A program made the translations under genes and the position numbers. A DNA stretch of 5,723 bases from Spirochaetia bacterium. GTDB lineage: Bacteria; Spirochaetota; Spirochaetia; PWKH01. Below, one piece after another: positions 1 to 4,596 of the stretch. Below the pieces are notes generated by a model. It saw only the letters and a program-made list of their open reading frames with translations. It was not told where the DNA came from and searched no databases. The stretch's first letter is position 1. The number at the start of each line of letters is the position of its first letter. Where the stretch lies: the NCBI GenBank assembly GCA_021736545.1, contig JAIPFS010000104.1, positions 1 through 5,723 on the forward strand, given 5' to 3'.

Positions 1-2
1 TC

Positions 3-440
3 AATAAGGAAATTGCACTAATTGATCCGGATATAATCGTTCCTCTAGGATTTCAGGCTGCCAGGTATATTTTCTGGTACTATAAAGGTGTTGTGCTTCA
101 GAAAAACGACTACTCTGAAGCGGTAGGAACTCTCATGCGAGCTGGCGGTAAACGTATATATCCCCTCTCCCATCCTGCCAGCGTCATATATCAGCCGGAG
201 CTGAAAGAGGGGCTGCTTCATACCTACAAAAAACTTTCCGTACTTAAACAAACATGTAAATGGTACCCGGTATGTCCGATACACCATATGACAGGTGAGG
301 GGATTCTGGATAAACGATGGACTGAGCTTTACTGTCTCGGAGATTGGGCTTCTTGTGTAAGATTTGAAATGGAGGAAAGGGGGGAGTATCATCCCGATAC
401 TATGCTCCCGGATGGCACCATGCTAGCTGCGGATGCATGA
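3..440 (+). CDS. Uracil-DNA glycosylase superfamily protein, 3' part (5' end outside the window)
   Basis: The frame is open from the left edge, so this is a 145-residue C-terminal fragment and the GTG at 93 is not a start. Residues 11-24 (IIVPLGFQAARYIF) match the 'I-x-x-LG-x-x-A' strand of the UDG superfamily. Residues 53-60 (YPLSHPAS, His57) match its second active-site motif, H-P-[AS], followed by a typical 'P-E-L' helix. Members remove uracil or related damaged bases from DNA as the first step of base-excision repair in the cytoplasm. The first catalytic motif (G-x-x-P-type) and any N-terminal Fe-S cysteines would lie upstream and cannot be checked. After the fold comes a ~50-residue extension with four cysteines spaced C-x5-C and C-x6-C, then an 'EERGEYHPD-MLPDG' block that I recall from UDG-like proteins of anaerobes. 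Uracil specificity is inferred, not shown. The next gene starts 200 bases away. Confidence 0.8.
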   Translation, partial: NKEIALIDPDIIVPLGFQAARYIFWYYKGVVLQKNDYSEAVGTLMRAGGKRIYPLSHPASVIYQPELKEGLLHTYKKLSVLKQTCKWYPVCPIHHMTGEGILDKRWTELYCLGDWASCVRFEMEERGEYHPDTMLPDGTMLAADA

Positions 441-639
441 TATTCAAATGATTTACCATCCATATCTTGCACTGTGGAGTAATCCGTCTTACTATATAAG
501 TAGGTCATACGCTGAAGCATCATGAAAATTTGTATACATGCTCATGCAGGATGAAATAAAGTCCTGCTTGTTGATGGATTCTAAAAAAAAGGTGCTTTAT
601 GGTATTATCAATGAACTGCCTGATATTTGAGGAGGGTCT
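441..639 (+). other. Intergenic leader with small hairpin and a doubtful 30-codon ORF
   Basis: This gap holds the promoter candidate at 467-495, an inverted repeat at 546-567 (GCAGGA / TCCTGC, 10-nt loop) and the strong ribosome binding site GAGGAGG at 629-635 in front of the CBS gene. An ORF of 30 codons (ATG at 538, with other ATGs at 544 and 574; stop TGA at 628-630) ends inside that ribosome binding site. It has no Shine-Dalgarno sequence of its own, so I do not annotate it as a gene. No clear terminator follows the upstream gene. Confidence 0.4.
467..495 (+). promoter_or_regulatory. Putative sigma70-type promoter for the CBS-domain gene
   Basis: TTGCAC at 467-472 and TACTAT at 490-495 are separated by exactly 17 bp. 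An overlapping TATATA/TATAAG stretch at 493-500 offers alternative -10 elements. Transcription would start near 502 and give a leader of about 140 nt before the ATG at 640. The same -10 hexamer occurs in the stronger promoter at 3298-3326. This is inference from hexamer matches only. Confidence 0.4.
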
Positions 640-1080
640 ATGGAACACGTATCTGATATCTTACATGCAAAGGGTAATTCGGTCTGGTCAGTTGAACCAA
701 GTCAAACAGTCGGTGAGGCACTGAAAATGCTGACAGAAAAGAATATCGGTGCTCTTCTGGTGGCTGATCCGGATGGGGAAATAATGGGCGTATTCTCAGA
801 GAGAGATTTTGCACGATATTGCGCTCAGCATGGGGGCATCCCATTAGATAAACCTGTGAAGGATATTATGGCAAAGGAAGTTGTGTATATACGGCCTGAT
901 CAATCAATCAAGAACTGCATGGCTTTGATGACAGAAAAACGTATACGGCATTTACCGGTTATTGATGAAAAGGGACACTTAGGCGGGCTTATTTCTATTG
1001 GGGATGTAGTGAAATCAGCCATCTATGAAAAAGATATCCTTATAGATCAGCTTGAACACTATATTGTTTCAAGTATCTAA
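640..1080 (+). CDS. Tandem CBS-domain protein (stand-alone Bateman module)
   Basis: This complete 146-residue protein starts at an ATG with GAGGAGG (629-635) four bases upstream. It consists almost entirely of two CBS domains. CBS1 covers about residues 13-66, with 'T-V-x-x-A-L-x-x-M' near 23-30, 'IGALLV' at 36-41 and 'GVFSERDFAR' at 50-59. CBS2 covers about 77-132, with 'DIMAKEVVYI' opening it, 'IRHLPVID' at 102-109 and 'GLISIGDVV' at 116-124. Paired CBS domains bind adenosine nucleotides or similar ligands in the cleft between them and normally act as energy or ligand sensors, usually attached to an enzyme or channel. Here no catalytic, transmembrane or DNA-binding region is present; the remaining ~15 residues form an acidic helix (EKDILIDQLEHYI) that could support dimerisation. 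The family assignment is firm; the partner and ligand are unknown. It probably belongs to its own transcript. Confidence 0.93.
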   Translation: MEHVSDILHAKGNSVWSVEPSQTVGEALKMLTEKNIGALLVADPDGEIMGVFSERDFARYCAQHGGIPLDKPVKDIMAKEVVYIRPDQSIKNCMALMTEKRIRHLPVIDEKGHLGGLISIGDVVKSAIYEKDILIDQLEHYIVSSI

Positions 1081-1179
1081 AAAGAGTGCCTATACATTCA
1101 GGCAGACAGTTTGTAAAAAGAGGATTCTCATGTCTAAATGATTTTCTCACCTTGTGCTGCGGAAAATGAGATGACATGT

Positions 1180-1188
1180 GGGGTGAAG
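1180..1188 (+). promoter_or_regulatory. Ribosome binding site that fixes the start at 1191
   Basis: The G-rich, SD-like stretch GGGGTGAAG lies just upstream of the ATG at 1191. The earlier in-frame ATG at 1176 abuts this site and has no purine-rich sequence of its own, so the downstream ATG is the better start. Confidence 0.55.
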
Positions 1189-1190
1189 AT

Positions 1191-1550
1191 ATGAAAATAC
1201 GATATACGGAATTTGGCTGTATTGAGGTTGATAAACACGAGTATAGGCATGATATTGTAATCAGGAAGGGACATGTTCACAAACGGAAAAAGGATCCCTC
1301 CAAAGCTTACAAGCAGGAGAATTGGCATACTCCCATAACAGCTTTTGAGCATATTCCTTGGGGGCAGGAGGGTGACAGCCTTATTATCGGCACTGGGCAA
1401 AGCGGTTTGATGCCGATTCATGACAGCTTATATGATGATGCTGAAGAGCGCGGAGTCCAATTGGAAATTATGAGAACTGAAGATGCCTGTATAAAGATAT
1501 CTGAGATGGAACCTTCTAAGGTTTTTGCTGTTCTGCATGTAACGTGCTGA
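1191..1550 (+). CDS. Mth938-like domain protein (NDUFAF3/AAMDC family)
   Basis: This small 119-residue protein is read from the ATG at 1191, which follows GGGGTGAAG; an in-frame ATG at 1176 would add five residues. The family pattern is clear. It opens with 'Y-x-x-FG-x-IEV-x-x-x-EYRHDIVI' (residues 5-24). A 'WHTPITAFEHI' segment (45-55) follows. The hallmark 'LIIGTGQSGLM' lies at 64-74, then a helix and 'ERGVQLEIMRTEDA' (86-99), and it closes with 'VFAVLHVTC' (111-119). Mth938-like proteins adopt a small alpha/beta fold. Eukaryotic relatives include the mitochondrial complex I assembly factor NDUFAF3, but the bacterial and archaeal members have no settled biochemical role. The lysine/arginine-rich stretch at 25-42 (RKGHVHKRKKDPSKAYKQ) is more basic than the core. 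It is a cytoplasmic protein with no signal peptide. Its distance from its neighbours (110 and 208 bases) gives no strong functional link. Confidence 0.85.
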   Translation: MKIRYTEFGCIEVDKHEYRHDIVIRKGHVHKRKKDPSKAYKQENWHTPITAFEHIPWGQEGDSLIIGTGQSGLMPIHDSLYDDAEERGVQLEIMRTEDACIKISEMEPSKVFAVLHVTC

Positions 1551-1706
1551 CAAAAAGCTTACTGAATATGCGCTATGAAAGGGATGGGATTACTCTGCAT
1601 CCTTCCTGAGGGGCTTGAAAAAGTGTCTGTATAGGGCATAATACTGCCTGTACGGTACCAGATGCTGTTTATCAAGCTCTTCTTAAAATTACAATGTTTG
1701 AGCCTG

Positions 1707-1712
1707 TATAAT
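1707..1712 (+). promoter_or_regulatory. Possible -10 element upstream of the 120-residue ORF
   Basis: A perfect TATAAT lies 46 bases before the ATG at 1759. No good -35 hexamer is found 16-18 bp upstream (the sequence there is TTAAAATT-like), so this is a weak promoter call. The gap 1551-1758 otherwise shows only short inverted repeats (for example GGATG/CATCC around 1582-1603) and no convincing terminator. Confidence 0.3.
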
Positions 1713-1758
1713 AAGCTAAGCTTTAAGTTCCGTCAAAACCGCAAAAAAGGAAGATAAT

Positions 1759-2121
1759 ATGCAGGATGAGTTAGTTCTTCTTGAAAAACAATTTCATGAT
1801 TTACCGAAGGATGCTGATAGCGCAGCAATTAATAAAACAGCCGCTGATTTGGAACGCTATAAGTATCATCCGAATTTCATAATTGATACACCGAATTTTC
1901 TCTTTTTCACGAAAGCTGACATGCTTAGTGAGCTTGAAAAAATATCACAGCTTACGGATGAGCAGATCAAAGCCCTCGGGCTGGTATACACAGATGACAC
2001 GGTGAGGATAAAAAAAGATCACTGCAACATGCTGCTCTATGAATATGAACTTCTCTGCGGCCTTCGCCAAGGGCTTCCCGAGGCTTGGGATGTAATCCAT
2101 GAACTGTATGAGGATGATTAG
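1759..2121 (+). CDS. Hypothetical protein, 120 aa, acidic, unrecognised family
   Basis: I do not recognise this protein. The ATG is preceded at a good distance by an A-rich Shine-Dalgarno sequence (AAAAGGAAG, 1745-1753), which supports translation. The product looks mostly helical and cytoplasmic. Its first helix is amphipathic (MQDELVLLEKQFHDL), followed by a second helix at about 21-35, an aromatic stretch 'YHPNFIIDTPNFLFF' at 36-50, and a segment at about 53-72 rich in Asp, Glu and Leu (ADMLSELEKISQLTDEQIKA). The C-terminal helical part (91-120) contains two cysteine positions (89 and 100 are Cys) and ends in EDD. There is no signal peptide, membrane segment or catalytic motif that I can name. 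It is a single gene that ends 53 bases before the convergent regulator gene. The coding call rests on the ribosome binding site, the length and codon usage like its neighbours. Confidence 0.7.
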   Translation: MQDELVLLEKQFHDLPKDADSAAINKTAADLERYKYHPNFIIDTPNFLFFTKADMLSELEKISQLTDEQIKALGLVYTDDTVRIKKDHCNMLLYEYELLCGLRQGLPEAWDVIHELYEDD

Positions 2122-2174
2122 TGGAGGCTTAAAGCAGTTGCTGCTGCTGAATCTTCTTTAGCGGTAAATCCTAC

Positions 2175-3203
2175 CTATCTCTCCTGTTCAGCAAGCAAGT
2201 CATGCCTTGCAGCATCCATAAGATCTATCAGAGTTTTTGAATTTACCCGGTAATATATTTTATTCTGTTCTCCTACTTCAAATGTCAGAAGTCCTGCGTT
2301 GAGCAGCTTGTTCAAATGGTAGGACATGGTTGCTGAAGTAAGATTGAAATGCTTTGCCAGTTCATTGCTGTACCAGGTACGTCTGCTTATAAGCCGAAGG
2401 ATCTCCAGTCGCTTGGGATCCGAGAGAATTTTGAAGAGTAAATCAGTTTTTGATTTACGGCTTACATCTTCAAAGAGCTTTTCCCGCTGCAGTCCGAACC
2501 AGATTACCCCCATATCCAGGGAAATAAATATTTCCCTGTCAAAAGTAAAACTAGCATAGATTTTAATATCCGCTCTTTCTTTAAGGCTTGTCTTATAATG
2601 ACCTGCAGAAATTGTGTCCAGATATGCCGTCGGCTCTTTATCAATTTTTTTCTGGGACTCTGCAGCTATCTTTTCTGTTTTATTAAGAATTTCAGTTTCT
2701 CGAGGAATAAAAAAGCGTTTCTGAAATTCAGCATAGGTTCTGGTGATACGCTCTTTCCATTCCGTCGGGTTTTCCATAAGTTGATAGATATATGTATCCT
2801 GCCCCTCAGCAACGTGCAGGTACTCTTGTTCAATACTTTTTCGTATAATTTTTTTTGTGATTTTCTCAAACGGTACATCTTCAAGCTTAATACTCGTTTT
2901 GTATAAATCTGCAAAGGATGCTGCATCCATATTCTCAATATGACTGATAAGCTCTTCACTGGTTTTGCAGCCCTGACTATGTACGAGAAAAAAAAGTACC
3001 CAGTTATTAATGCTCATAGATGAAAACAGCAGTTGGATATCGTTTTTTAAAAAGGTTGAGATTTGACTGTCAATTTCTTTAAGCCACTTATCAATAACAG
3101 AATTAACGGGAACAGTCGTCTCCTCCTCTTTCTGCATAACCAGCTTCACATATGAGTATAGAAATCCTAAACCTTCTAAAACCGAAGAGTAGTGTATTTT
3201 CAT
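2175..3203 (-). CDS. ArsR-family transcriptional regulator with long N-terminal domain
   Basis: This 342-residue protein is far longer than the ~100-residue classical ArsR/SmtB regulators. The winged helix-turn-helix sits at the C-terminus: 'LFKILSDPKRLEILRLI' (residues 256-272), the HTH 'YSNELAKHFNLTSATMSYHLNKLLNAGLL' split over about 278-306, and a wing 'FEVGEQNKIYYRV' (308-320). The N-terminal ~250 residues have no DNA-binding motif and open with 'MKIHYSSVLEGLGFLYSYVK', the start style of long ArsR-like proteins in Firmicutes and related bacteria. They are presumably a ligand or dimerisation domain. The metal-binding 'ELCVCDL' motif of ArsR is absent and the protein is nearly free of cysteine, so it is unlikely to be a thiol-based metal sensor. 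The start is ATG with only a poor, too-close AGAGG upstream. The gene is divergent from the 87-aa gene, and the shared region carries four TTAGA-N6-TCTAA repeats, so self-regulation and control of the rightward genes are likely. Confidence 0.85.
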   Translation of the reverse strand: MKIHYSSVLEGLGFLYSYVKLVMQKEEETTVPVNSVIDKWLKEIDSQISTFLKNDIQLLFSSMSINNWVLFFLVHSQGCKTSEELISHIENMDAASFADLYKTSIKLEDVPFEKITKKIIRKSIEQEYLHVAEGQDTYIYQLMENPTEWKERITRTYAEFQKRFFIPRETEILNKTEKIAAESQKKIDKEPTAYLDTISAGHYKTSLKERADIKIYASFTFDREIFISLDMGVIWFGLQREKLFEDVSRKSKTDLLFKILSDPKRLEILRLISRRTWYSNELAKHFNLTSATMSYHLNKLLNAGLLTFEVGEQNKIYYRVNSKTLIDLMDAARHDLLAEQER

Positions 3204-3242
3204 ACCTCTACTCTACCACGATTTAATCCGATATTCCAGATG

Positions 3243-3258
3243 ATAGATTAGATTCTAA
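3243..3258. promoter_or_regulatory. Operator-like inverted repeat O1
   Basis: ATAGA-N6-TCTAA matches the TTAGA-N6-TCTAA consensus at nine of ten arm positions. It overlaps a separate perfect palindrome, ATTAGA-T-TCTAAT (3247-3259). It is the copy nearest the leftward regulator gene, about 40 bases upstream of its ATG, where a bound protein could affect leftward transcription. Confidence 0.6.
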
Positions 3259-3274
3259 TAAATTAGGTAAAAAA

Positions 3275-3292
3275 GTTAGAAATACATCTAAC
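3275..3292. promoter_or_regulatory. Operator-like inverted repeat O2
   Basis: GTTAGA-N6-TCTAAC has perfect 6-bp arms and is the best copy of the four. It ends six bases upstream of the TTGACA -35 box at 3298. Its centre is 33 bp from O1 and 31 bp from O3. Confidence 0.7.
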
Positions 3293-3297
3293 ATGCA

Positions 3298-3326
3298 TTG
3301 ACAGTATTAGAATTACATCTTACTAT
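3298..3326 (+). promoter_or_regulatory. Sigma70-type promoter for the rightward unit
   Basis: A consensus -35 box TTGACA (3298-3303) is followed after exactly 17 bp by TACTAT (3321-3326; four of six matches to TATAAT). An overlapping TATATT at 3324-3329 is a second -10 option. Transcription would start near 3333, giving a leader of about 55 nt before the ATG at 3388. The inverted repeat O3 fills the spacer and touches the -10 box, and O4 lies just after the start site. Occupancy by a repressor would therefore block RNA polymerase. Confidence 0.65.
3307..3322. promoter_or_regulatory. Operator-like inverted repeat O3
   Basis: TTAGA-N6-TCTTA has one mismatch from the consensus. It lies between the -35 and -10 boxes of the rightward promoter and overlaps the first two bases of the -10. 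Its centre is 31 bp from O2 and 30 bp from O4. Confidence 0.6.
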
Positions 3327-3336
3327 ATTTAAAAGA

Positions 3337-3352
3337 TTAGATGAAATTCTAA
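3337..3352. promoter_or_regulatory. Operator-like inverted repeat O4
   Basis: TTAGA-N6-TCTAA is a perfect copy at the start of the presumed transcript of the rightward unit. It is the last of four phased copies. A much weaker ATAGA-N6-GCTTA at 3356-3371 is out of phase and is not counted. Confidence 0.65.
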
Positions 3353-3375
3353 CGTATAGATTGATCGCTTACGCG

Positions 3376-3382
3376 AAGGAGG
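3376..3382 (+). promoter_or_regulatory. Ribosome binding site AAGGAGG that fixes the start at 3388
   Basis: A full AAGGAGG is placed five bases before the ATG at 3388. This rules out the longer in-frame reading from TTG at 3298, because that TTG is the -35 box of the promoter and lies upstream of the transcription start. Confidence 0.8.
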
Positions 3383-3387
3383 ATCGT

Positions 3388-3651
3388 ATGTTCACAGAAC
3401 CTATGCTTCATGAAGCAGTTCATCACAATTATGAGGTCAGCTTTCGCCGACAACAGAGTATACAGCGGATGAGAGGGAAAAGTCGGATGAAAGAGAGAAA
3501 GGAGATACTTAGACGAAGCAGTGGAGAAGAGTTGGATAGCAAGAAAGCCTATCAGCGAATATTACGTGGATCTCCTGCAGAAGTAAGATACGGCGGTTTG
3601 AAAAAGTTGATTATTTACCTTAAAACAGCTCTCCTGCCTAATATTTCTTAA
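3388..3651 (+). CDS. Small basic protein, 87 aa, unrecognised; first gene of the operator-controlled unit
   Basis: I do not recognise this protein. It is read from the ATG at 3388 behind a near-perfect ribosome binding site, so translation is well supported. It is strongly basic: residues 20-43 hold many Arg and Lys (for example 'RRQQSIQRMRGKSRMKERKE') and are likely one long helix. 'LDSKKAYQRILRGSPAEVRYGG' follows at 49-70. A short moderately hydrophobic tail, 'LKKLIIYLKTALLPNIS' (71-87), could be amphipathic and lie on a membrane surface. There is no full transmembrane segment, no signal peptide, no cysteine and no known motif. It is the first gene behind the repeat-flanked promoter, and the VTE5-like kinase begins 53 bases after its stop. 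It may be an accessory factor of that kinase or a nucleic-acid-binding protein; both are guesses from charge and position. Confidence 0.65.
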   Translation: MFTEPMLHEAVHHNYEVSFRRQQSIQRMRGKSRMKERKEILRRSSGEELDSKKAYQRILRGSPAEVRYGGLKKLIIYLKTALLPNIS

Positions 3652-3704
3652 AACTTTTCAAGCAGAATATTGAGCTTAACTGCAGTATTCTCTATAGTGG
3701 GAAT

Positions 3705-4376
3705 ATGCAAAATGTATACGGGCTGCTGCTTTCATATGTGTTTGTGGCAGCCGTGCTGTTTCTTGCATCATTCCTGCAGAAAAAGTTATCTCTTTCTGCC
3801 AGAGTGACAAGAAAAATTATTCATATAAGTGTCTCCCATTGGTGGTTCATTCTGTTGGCATTCTTTGATTCTTTTTTTTGTGCCGTCATTGGACCAATTT
3901 CCTTTATCCTTATAAATTCAGCATCCTACTGGTATCATCTCATGCCCTCCATGGAACTTGCTGAAAACAGAAAAAACCTCGGTACAGTTTATTTTCCTAT
4001 TTCATTGTTGGCCTTGGTTATTCTCGGCTATCAGGGAAGTGTGCCGCTCTTTGCCGGCGGAGTAGGAATTCTTATCATGGGATATGGAGACGGCTTTGCG
4101 TCCCTCTTCGGCCAGAAATTCGGCAAATTTAATTTTCCTGTCTGGGGCGGCATAAAGAGCATTCTTGGAACCATGCTGATGTTTTTCATGAGTTTTCTGG
4201 TGGTTGTCATCATGACGGTCTGGTTCGGCCCGTCCATGACGACGGAGAAATTAGTTCTCCAAGCGGCGGGGATTGGTCTTGCTGCGGCGATTATTGAACT
4301 GATTACGCCTTTCGGTCTCGATAATATTACAGTCCCTATAGGAACAGCTTTACTGTATACTTTTTTTATTATATAA
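3705..4376 (+). CDS. Membrane CTP-dependent lipid-alcohol kinase, VTE5/SEC59/DGK1 type (phytol/dolichol kinase-like)
   Basis: This 223-residue polytopic membrane protein has about six or seven hydrophobic segments. Family motifs appear in order: 'TRKIIHISVSHWW' (residues 35-47, R36-K37-x-x-H40), 'RKNLGTVYFPIS' (89-100), 'MGYGDGFASLFGQKFG' (125-140, the G-D-G-x-A-[AS]-L-x-G signature), 'KSILGT' (151-156), and 'ELITPFGLDNITVPIG' (198-213, E-x5-G-x-DN-x3-P). Characterised relatives such as phytol kinase VTE5, dolichol kinase SEC59 and yeast DGK1 transfer a phosphate from CTP to a membrane-bound alcohol. The fold is related to CDP-diglyceride synthases, so automatic annotation often says phosphatidate cytidylyltransferase. 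The substrate here is unknown; the DUF92/VTE6-type neighbour favours an isoprenoid alcohol. The start is the ATG at 3705 with only a weak G-rich ribosome binding site (GTGGGA), which suggests coupling to the gene before it. A possible terminator follows. Confidence 0.85.
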   Translation: MQNVYGLLLSYVFVAAVLFLASFLQKKLSLSARVTRKIIHISVSHWWFILLAFFDSFFCAVIGPISFILINSASYWYHLMPSMELAENRKNLGTVYFPISLLALVILGYQGSVPLFAGGVGILIMGYGDGFASLFGQKFGKFNFPVWGGIKSILGTMLMFFMSFLVVVIMTVWFGPSMTTEKLVLQAAGIGLAAAIIELITPFGLDNITVPIGTALLYTFFII

Positions 4377-4384
4377 ATACTGGC

Positions 4385-4423
4385 ACAAAGCATAAAGATG
4401 AGCTTTGTCTATTTGATTTTTTT
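4385..4423 (+). terminator. Possible rho-independent terminator or attenuator after the VTE5-like gene
   Basis: ACAAAGC (4385-4391) pairs with GCTTTGT (4402-4408) around a 10-nt loop, and a run of seven T follows at 4417-4423. The T run starts eight bases after the stem instead of directly after it, and the stem is AT-rich, so termination may be partial. It lies between the two membrane-protein genes and could separate or attenuate their expression. Confidence 0.45.
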
Positions 4424-4583
4424 GTGAAACTGCAGTTTATGCATCAATAGAGCAGCTATAAAGCCTGTAACAGCGGCTTAACTTGAAAGCGGTATCATGA
4501 TGATATTTCTGCAGTCCTCTCACTAAGAATTGTGCCGCCATGGAATTTGCCCCAGCGCGGAGAATATGCCTATCTAATGCTTC

Positions 4584-4588
4584 GGAGG
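4584..4588 (+). promoter_or_regulatory. Ribosome binding site GGAGG that points to a TTG start at 4597
   Basis: GGAGG is eight bases before an in-frame TTG (4597-4599). The in-frame GTG at 4591 is only two bases away, and the in-frame ATG at 4540 has no Shine-Dalgarno sequence. The TTG also coincides with where family homology begins. Confidence 0.6.
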
Positions 4589-4596
4589 TTGTGATC

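Larger units (their letters stand above)
4377..4596 (+). other. 220-base gap before the DUF92 gene
   Basis: Apart from the hairpin at 4385-4423, this gap holds a 5-bp stem (AAGCC 4461-4465 / GGCTT 4475-4479), a TTGAAA at 4483-4488 without a -10 at proper distance, and the GGAGG at 4584-4588. I see no confident promoter, and no ORF of meaningful length other than an in-frame upstream extension of the DUF92 gene from ATG 4540. Confidence 0.4.

Noticed and set aside
1087..1104. TGCCT/AGGCA hairpin after the CBS gene as a terminator
   Set aside because: The stem is only 5 bp and no T run follows.
2122..2174. AGCAG/CTGCT hairpin between the convergent genes as a bidirectional terminator
   Set aside because: The stem is five base pairs with a 3-base loop and the following tract (GAATCTTCTTT) is not a clean T run, so support is too weak to call.
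2326..2959. Several open frames on both strands inside the regulator gene
   Set aside because: They are shadow frames of the ArsR-like gene, with no ribosome binding sites and no recognisable products.
3243..3352. CRISPR array or tandem repeat array
   Set aside because: The repeats are short imperfect palindromes with only 5-6 bp arms, with about 15 bp between them. There are just four copies and no cas genes; phasing and promoter overlap fit operators.
3298..3387. 30-codon N-terminal extension of the small basic protein from TTG 3298
   Set aside because: The TTG is part of a TTGACA -35 box, the stretch contains two operator repeats and the -10 box, and the AAGGAGG at 3376-3382 serves the ATG at 3388.
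3664..3691. AGAATA/TATTCT inverted repeat between the small protein gene and the VTE5-like gene
   Set aside because: It has a 6-bp AT-rich stem with a 16-base loop and no T run; likely chance.
4031..4393. Leftward 120-codon ORF across the VTE5-like gene
   Set aside because: It is antisense to a gene with clear family motifs and the product has no domain; it is a shadow frame.
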